Below, piece after piece: positions 60,142 to 64,000 of a stretch of 64,000 bases of DNA (the first letter of the stretch is position 1; every line of letters begins with the position of its first letter). A program made the position numbers and the translations under genes. Location of the stretch: NCBI GenBank assembly GCA_004557035.1, contig SFFB01000009.1, positions 85,436 through 149,435 of the forward strand, in the 5' to 3' direction. The stretch comes from Bacteroidales bacterium. GTDB taxonomy: Bacteria > Bacteroidota > Bacteroidia > Bacteroidales > Bacteroidaceae. The notes below the pieces were generated by a model. It was given only the letters and a program-made list of their open reading frames with translations, was not told the DNA's origin and made no database searches.

Positions 60142-60528
60142 TTATTGCGGATTGCCCGAAGTCGGCGCGGCGTTTGGTGCAGCCCCTGTCTGGGCTTTGG
60201 GCGTGAGCATTTCCATGTGTTCGGCCCATATCTCCGTGATGCGTCGCTGGTGTCCCTGTTGGTCCACGTAAGAGCGCGTGCGGATTTGTCCCTCGATATA
60301 GAGTTTGTCGCCTTTGTGCACGTAGCGTTCCACGATTTCGGCCAAGCGGCGCCAGAGCAGCACCTGGTGCCACTCAGTGCGTGGCGGCACCTGCGTACCG
60401 TTGGCCAGCGTATAGCCCGGCGTGTCGGTGGCAAGGGTCAAGCTGGCTGTGGCCACACCGTTGTCGATGTAGCGCACTTCGGGCTCTTTCCCCACATTGC
60501 CAATAAGCATCACTTTGTTGAGCGACAT
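60142..60528 (-). CDS. ssb: Single-stranded DNA-binding protein
   Basis: A 128-residue OB-fold SSB. MSLNKVMLIGNVGKEPEVRY is the standard N-terminus and SLTLATDT, TEWHQVLLWRRLAEIVERYV and GDKLYIEGQIRTRSYVDQQG follow. The C-terminus is short (APTSGNPQ) and lacks the acidic DDDIPF tip that recruits repair proteins in most SSBs. It sits in a cluster behind rpoZ and the DUF4293 gene. Confidence 0.92.
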   Translation of the reverse strand: MSLNKVMLIGNVGKEPEVRYIDNGVATASLTLATDTPGYTLANGTQVPPRTEWHQVLLWRRLAEIVERYVHKGDKLYIEGQIRTRSYVDQQGHQRRITEIWAEHMEMLTPKAQTGAAPNAAPTSGNPQ

Positions 60529-60549
60529 AACGACTGAAGTTTTAAGGGA

Positions 60550-61008
60550 TTATCTGATGCGGTCAGCAGCTTTGACGAGTTCGTCGTCTTTACGGATGCC
60601 ACGGCGAGCCATAAAGCCGGCCGCGTAAGCCACGAAGTAGAGCACGCAACCGGGCTTGAGGTCGTTCATAAAGCCTTCGGGCGTATAAGACTGCACATAG
60701 ATATACGTCACCACGATGGCCAGTGCCGAGAGCAGCATCATGATGTTGGTCGTCTTGAGCTGTTTGGCGCGGTTTTTGAAACCGAAGATGGCCAAGACGG
60801 CTGCCACGAGGGCCAAGGCGGTAAGCGTCAACACACCCCAGGGCGTGTGAGCCCCCACGGCGGCGTTCACGTCGTCACCAAAGCCAAGGGCCGTCAGGTC
60901 TGAAAACGTCAGATCCGTAGAGATGATGGTGCCCACGGGCATAGCCAGCGTCAGGGCGAGGCACACGGCCGCCAAGAGCAGCCAAAGGGTTTGTTTGCGC
61001 TGTATCAT
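60550..61008 (-). CDS. DUF4293 family membrane protein
   Basis: A 152-residue four-helix inner-membrane protein of the Bacteroidetes family DUF4293. The N-terminus MIQRKQTLWLLLAAVCL, later VLTLTALALVAAVLAIFGFKNR, IMMLLSALAIVVTYIYVQ and VLYFVAYAAGFMARRGIRKDDEL, match the family. It overlaps rpoZ by 4 nt (ATGA). Function is unknown. Confidence 0.85.
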   Translation of the reverse strand: MIQRKQTLWLLLAAVCLALTLAMPVGTIISTDLTFSDLTALGFGDDVNAAVGAHTPWGVLTLTALALVAAVLAIFGFKNRAKQLKTTNIMMLLSALAIVVTYIYVQSYTPEGFMNDLKPGCVLYFVAYAAGFMARRGIRKDDELVKAADRIR

Positions 61009-61349
61009 AAGTCAAACGACAGTTTTTCTTTGTCTTTGGCGGGGTTGCGGAAATAGAGTTTGCCGCCCAAGAACTCGTCGGCGGCAATCAGTGTGGGTTT
61101 CGGCAGACGCTCGTAGTATTTTGAGATTTCGATTTGCTCTCTGTTTTCAAAAGTCTCCTCGAGGTTGTCGTTGCTCGAAGCGAACTCCTTGAGCTTCTTG
61201 GCGAGGTCTTCTTTCATTTTCACAGAGATTTGGTTGGCTCTCTTCGACATGATGACCACGCTCTCATAGACGTTGTCCGTGCCTTTGCAGAAATCCATAA
61301 GATTGTGAGTCACGGTGTTTGTAGGCGCCTTGCTTTTCTTGTAGTCCAT
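61005..61349 (-). CDS. rpoZ: RNA polymerase omega subunit (Bacteroidetes type)
   Basis: A 114-residue protein matching the Bacteroidetes omega/Rpb6 family, larger than E. coli omega. NVYESVVIMSKRANQISVKM is the conserved core (V-x-x-x-x-R-A-x-Q), and the C-terminus ERLPKPTLIAADEFLGGKLYFR is typical of the phylum. It helps fold and assemble the beta' subunit. It lies between bamD and the DUF4293 gene, overlapping the latter. Confidence 0.88.
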   Translation of the reverse strand: MDYKKSKAPTNTVTHNLMDFCKGTDNVYESVVIMSKRANQISVKMKEDLAKKLKEFASSNDNLEETFENREQIEISKYYERLPKPTLIAADEFLGGKLYFRNPAKDKEKLSFDL

Positions 61350-61417
61350 TGTTGTGAGTGATTATTTTTTATGGTTTATTGTCGTTAGGATGCTATATAT
61401 AATAGGAGTAGTAAGGA

Positions 61418-62272
61418 TTACTCCTCGTCGGTCTTAGTCTCTTCGCCCACATACTTACGGGCTTTTTTATAGAGATTGCCGGCCTCTTTGATATATTTTG
61501 ACTCGGGATATTCGTTGGTGAAGCCGTAGTATTCGTCGATGGCCTCGTGATAGCGTTCTTCGCGGCGCTGGTCCACGCTGTTGGCGGCCAGTTCAAATTT
61601 GGCTTTGAGAATGAGATAGGCAAACTCTTCTCTCAGGGTGGTGTAGGGATATTCCTTGATGGCATTTTCGGCAGTGATGATGCAGGCTTGATAGTTGGAG
61701 CCGCCGTTTGAGCAGTTGCCGAAATAGGTACCGAGGTTATAATAGAGTTGCGCCGAGAGCAATTCTTTCTCCACGAGTCGGTCTTGCAGTTTAAAAATCA
61801 TCTCTTGTGCCTGTCGGCTACGCTCGCCGATGGGATAGACTTCAAGATAATTTTGAAATTCCGTCACGGCCTCAAACGTGGCAGTTTGGTCGAGTTTCAC
61901 CTCGGGCGTATTCTTATACAAAGCCATACCAGCCATAAAGCGAGCCTTCTCTGCATAGGTGCCTTTGGGATAAGACTGATAATATTTGCGCAGATAAGCC
62001 ACGGCGGCGTCATAGTTTCGTGCGTTGTAGTTGGCCATACCGAGCAAGAAGAGCGACTCTTCGCCTTTGTCCGTACCTTTGAGCATAGCGATGACCTCTT
62101 GCAGATAGAGCGAGGCGCGGTTATATTCGCCGTCGAAATAATACTGCTTGGCCAGTTCATATTTCATGTCATAGTTCTGGCTGCTCTGCATCCGGGTATA
62201 TTCGTTGCAAGAGGTGAGCGCGAGCGCTGCCGCCAGAGTTATGAGGGAGAAGAAATGCAGTCTACGTGTCAT
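61418..62272 (-). CDS. bamD: Outer-membrane assembly lipoprotein BamD
   Basis: A TPR lipoprotein of the beta-barrel assembly machine on the periplasmic side of the outer membrane. The ATG at 62272 gives 284 residues with lipobox LTSC (Cys22). The N-terminus CNEYTRMQSSQNYDMKYELA and repeats YYFDGEYNRASLYLQEV, YNARNYDAAVAYLRKYYQSYPKG and TATFEAVTEFQNYLEVYP follow BamD TPRs, with YLILKAKFELAANSVDQRREERYHEAIDEYYGFTNEYP near the C-terminus. A promoter lies 20 nt upstream. It is the first gene of the bamD-rpoZ-DUF4293-ssb cluster. Confidence 0.92.
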   Translation of the reverse strand: MTRRLHFFSLITLAAALALTSCNEYTRMQSSQNYDMKYELAKQYYFDGEYNRASLYLQEVIAMLKGTDKGEESLFLLGMANYNARNYDAAVAYLRKYYQSYPKGTYAEKARFMAGMALYKNTPEVKLDQTATFEAVTEFQNYLEVYPIGERSRQAQEMIFKLQDRLVEKELLSAQLYYNLGTYFGNCSNGGSNYQACIITAENAIKEYPYTTLREEFAYLILKAKFELAANSVDQRREERYHEAIDEYYGFTNEYPESKYIKEAGNLYKKARKYVGEETKTDEE

Positions 62273-62291
62273 GTTAATAGCTATTCGGCAG

Positions 62292-62322
62292 CAAAAGTAC
62301 AAATTCTTTGTCAATCCGCCAA
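62292..62322 (-). promoter_or_regulatory. Promoter of the bamD cluster
   Basis: On the minus strand TTGG (62322-62319), 19 nt, TACTTTTG (62299-62292). The -7 box is an exact TAnnTTTG match; the -33 box has changes. It lies 19 nt before the bamD ATG. Confidence 0.7.
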
Positions 62323-62839
62323 TTATTTTTTTCTTGCCTGCCACCGAAGGCGAGATTGAATCATTAAAAATGACAATGCCGCCACCGCACACTTACAACA
62401 AACGCGCGAGCATTTCTGTTTGATTTGTAATCCCGACTTGTCAAAACGACGATTTTTGAGGTAAAAACTGAAGGCAAAAACTCAAAATTTTCTCCATAAT
62501 TTTATTAAAATCAAGACAATTCGTAAATTTGTGGCGCAGAAAAAGCACGGCGACGACTCAAGTCGTCAAAGCCGCCAACCAACCAATCCAACCAATTCAA
62601 CCAACCAATTTATTTTTCTGCCCGGCCGCGACGCGCAACCAACCAAACCAATCCAACCAACCTTTCGTCCACACCGGGGCTTAAAGCCATCTTTACAACC
62701 ACTTTCCGGGGGATAACCCTATCCCTTTGCCACTTATCCGTCACGCACAGCCCTCAGTCTGTGTTGTCGTCGGTATTTGTGGTACCCATCCGCCGCAATC
62801 AATTTATTTTTTTATCAACCAATTAATTTATCCTTACAA
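62323..62839. other. Intergenic region and long leader with CCAACCAATC repeats
   Basis: About 515 bp between divergent genes. It holds the plus-strand promoter at 62501 and then a leader of about 300 nt. In the leader, AACCAATCCAACCAATT-type units (62575-62615 and 62636-62662) recur, with ATCAACCAATTAATTTA just before the gene. No gene is seen in the region. Confidence 0.6.
62501..62531 (+). promoter_or_regulatory. Promoter of the terminal secreted-protein gene
   Basis: TTTA (62501-62504), 19 nt, TAAATTTG (62524-62531): close match to TTTG/TAnnTTTG. The ATG lies about 300 nt downstream. Confidence 0.6.
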
Positions 62840-64000
62840 ATGAAAAGACTCAAACTTTTCTTAGGGCTTGTAGCTGCACTATTTATGGCGGTTACAGGTT
62901 CAGTTGATGCGCAAACTTTTACGACATCAACAGCGCCCGATCCGTCAGCTACGACATGGGCTTCTGGTACCACATGGTATAAGATGAAAATCGATGGTGG
63001 CAAATACATCACATTGTCACAGACTGGAGACTATGGTTCTCTTACACTCTCTGCAACAACTGCAAATAACACCGATATGCGTGACTTGTGGTGCGTAACC
63101 GGCAATGAAACCGACGGTTATCAGTTCTACAATATGGCCGCTGGCCCAAGCGCCGTACTCGGAATGACTGGAACCGAGGATAAAGCTCGTGCCAGAATGT
63201 ACAGTAAAACCATGCTGGAGTATATTGACGTGGCTCCCATTACAGTGTTTGACCGCAAAACACCCGCAGGAAAGGCTTACGAAGATTTTGTTTTCCATGG
63301 CACGAACAACAATACTTGGAACAACAGAGGTGGCTTCCTTGCACTGTGGAATAGTACCTTGTCCATCGGCGATGGTTGCACCGGTTCTCAGGTTACATTT
63401 GAGGCTGTTGATTTGTCGGATGTAGCCATTAATTACGCCACCAACTACACCAATGTACTTAATGCCGTTAAGGGGTACTATTCAGTTGGCGATACTTACC
63501 GCTTTGAAAATTACGCTACACATAGTTCTTTTAATTCCCCAGCAATACCGGCCTCTGTATCCAATGAAACCCAATATTATGGGGCAATGTTCATGATTCA
63601 GCAGTATAATACGTCAATATTTGGAATATATCATAGAGCTTTAAACAACAAGCAAATTACTTTAGCATCTTCTGATACTAAATATCCAGTAGCAGATGAT
63701 GCCTCTGACTCGGTTTTGGCTACCAGCGAACTCACTAAAGAGTGCGTTTGGACACTTAAAGCCACAGGTGATGGTCATTACTATCTTTACAATAGACCTA
63801 CACACAAATACTTGAATACCACAGATTCAACTAATAGCACAACTCCTGTCGCATTAAACGCAACACCAAGAGCATATGTCCTTGAATGTCAGTCCGGTGG
63901 TGCCATTAAACTTCTTGACGAGGGTTATTCTGGTAACAGATATTTGCGAATTAACAACAATAAACTAGTCAGAGGAACTGTTGGGGTAGCCACCAACTTC
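62840..64000 (+). CDS. Secreted surface protein, N-terminal part (3' end cut by window)
   Basis: An exported protein whose frame stays open from 62840 to the window end (387 residues visible). The signal peptide MKRLKLFLGLVAALFMAV, with cleavage after GSVDA, is clear. The visible part repeats a motif of Trp/Tyr plus aromatic pairs, such as WYKMKIDGGKYITLSQ, DLWCVTGNETDGYQFYN and VWTLKATGDGHYYLYNRP. This resembles ricin-type/beta-trefoil-like modules found in Prevotella surface proteins that carry later enzyme domains. No catalytic domain is visible. Codon use is less GC-rich than in the neighbours, which may indicate transfer. Confidence 0.55.
   Translation, partial: MKRLKLFLGLVAALFMAVTGSVDAQTFTTSTAPDPSATTWASGTTWYKMKIDGGKYITLSQTGDYGSLTLSATTANNTDMRDLWCVTGNETDGYQFYNMAAGPSAVLGMTGTEDKARARMYSKTMLEYIDVAPITVFDRKTPAGKAYEDFVFHGTNNNTWNNRGGFLALWNSTLSIGDGCTGSQVTFEAVDLSDVAINYATNYTNVLNAVKGYYSVGDTYRFENYATHSSFNSPAIPASVSNETQYYGAMFMIQQYNTSIFGIYHRALNNKQITLASSDTKYPVADDASDSVLATSELTKECVWTLKATGDGHYYLYNRPTHKYLNTTDSTNSTTPVALNATPRAYVLECQSGGAIKLLDEGYSGNRYLRINNNKLVRGTVGVATNF

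Overview
The window reads as chromosomal DNA of a Bacteroidales bacterium, most likely a Prevotellaceae-type organism with fairly high GC. The support is Bacteroidetes-type promoters (TTTG, 19-20 nt, TAnnTTTG) in front of several genes, fimbrillin/FISUMP-type lipoproteins, a TonB-dependent receptor, a DUF5117-type zincin, the bamD-rpoZ-DUF4293-ssb gene order, and a DUF151-UVR protein. No species can be named from sequence alone. Most of the window is ordinary core metabolism, cut by intergenic spacers full of several dispersed repeat families. One tRNA gene (Pro, GGG) is present. I saw no rRNA, CRISPR array, transposase or prophage.

Layout. 1-6 kb: a truncated acetyltransferase, a lipoprotein amidase, tRNA-Pro, an aldose-1-epimerase homologue with pyrK-pyrD behind it, an orphan wHTH/nuclease-like gene and the frameshifted remains of an AAA+ ATPase gene. 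6-12.5 kb: a minus-strand branched-chain amino-acid operon ilvD-ilvB-ilvN-(acyl-ACP thioesterase)-ilvC with a clear promoter. 13-19.5 kb: a DUF554 membrane protein, a TonB receptor, an APH-RapZ fusion, rsmE and a DUF151-UVR protein. 20-28 kb: ruvX, def, a TPR protein, rlmD, an unknown gene and a secreted zinc protease. 28.6-37 kb: a fimbrillin/FISUMP lipoprotein, an amino-acid permease, cdd, nagA, cdaA and folP. 37-45 kb: murF, an extended LptF/G permease, ribBA, a BI-1 protein and aspC.

45-50 kb holds the most unusual locus: three tightly overlapping minus-strand lipoprotein genes. In transcription order they encode an unknown beta-rich lipoprotein, a BMP/PnrA-type binding lipoprotein, and a lipoprotein in which a LivJ-type ligand-binding domain is fused to a legumain-like (C13) cysteine protease with its His-Cys dyad intact. 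No ABC permease or ATPase lies beside them, so a ligand-gated surface or periplasmic protease system is a reasonable hypothesis.

50.7-59 kb: a DEAD-box helicase, a DUF4375 protein, smpB, metH (without its reactivation domain), a GH5-like secreted protein that seems to lack both catalytic glutamates, and a two-gene NAD/ADP-ribose module. That module is a Nudix-wHTH regulator preceded by two 6-3-6 inverted repeats that flank its promoter, followed by an ADP-ribosylglycohydrolase fused to a macrodomain-like module. 59-64 kb: a minus-strand bamD-rpoZ-DUF4293-ssb-phosphopantetheinyl transferase cluster, then a long-leader, lower-GC secreted protein that runs off the window.

At least four intergenic repeat families recur: a hairpin plus CATAAGGACAG module (6 copies), a GTGACTGAA/GTGATTGGG element (3 copies and a possible fourth), long nested palindromes of two subtypes, and GACTAAAA/GTCTTTTT-type simple repeats.
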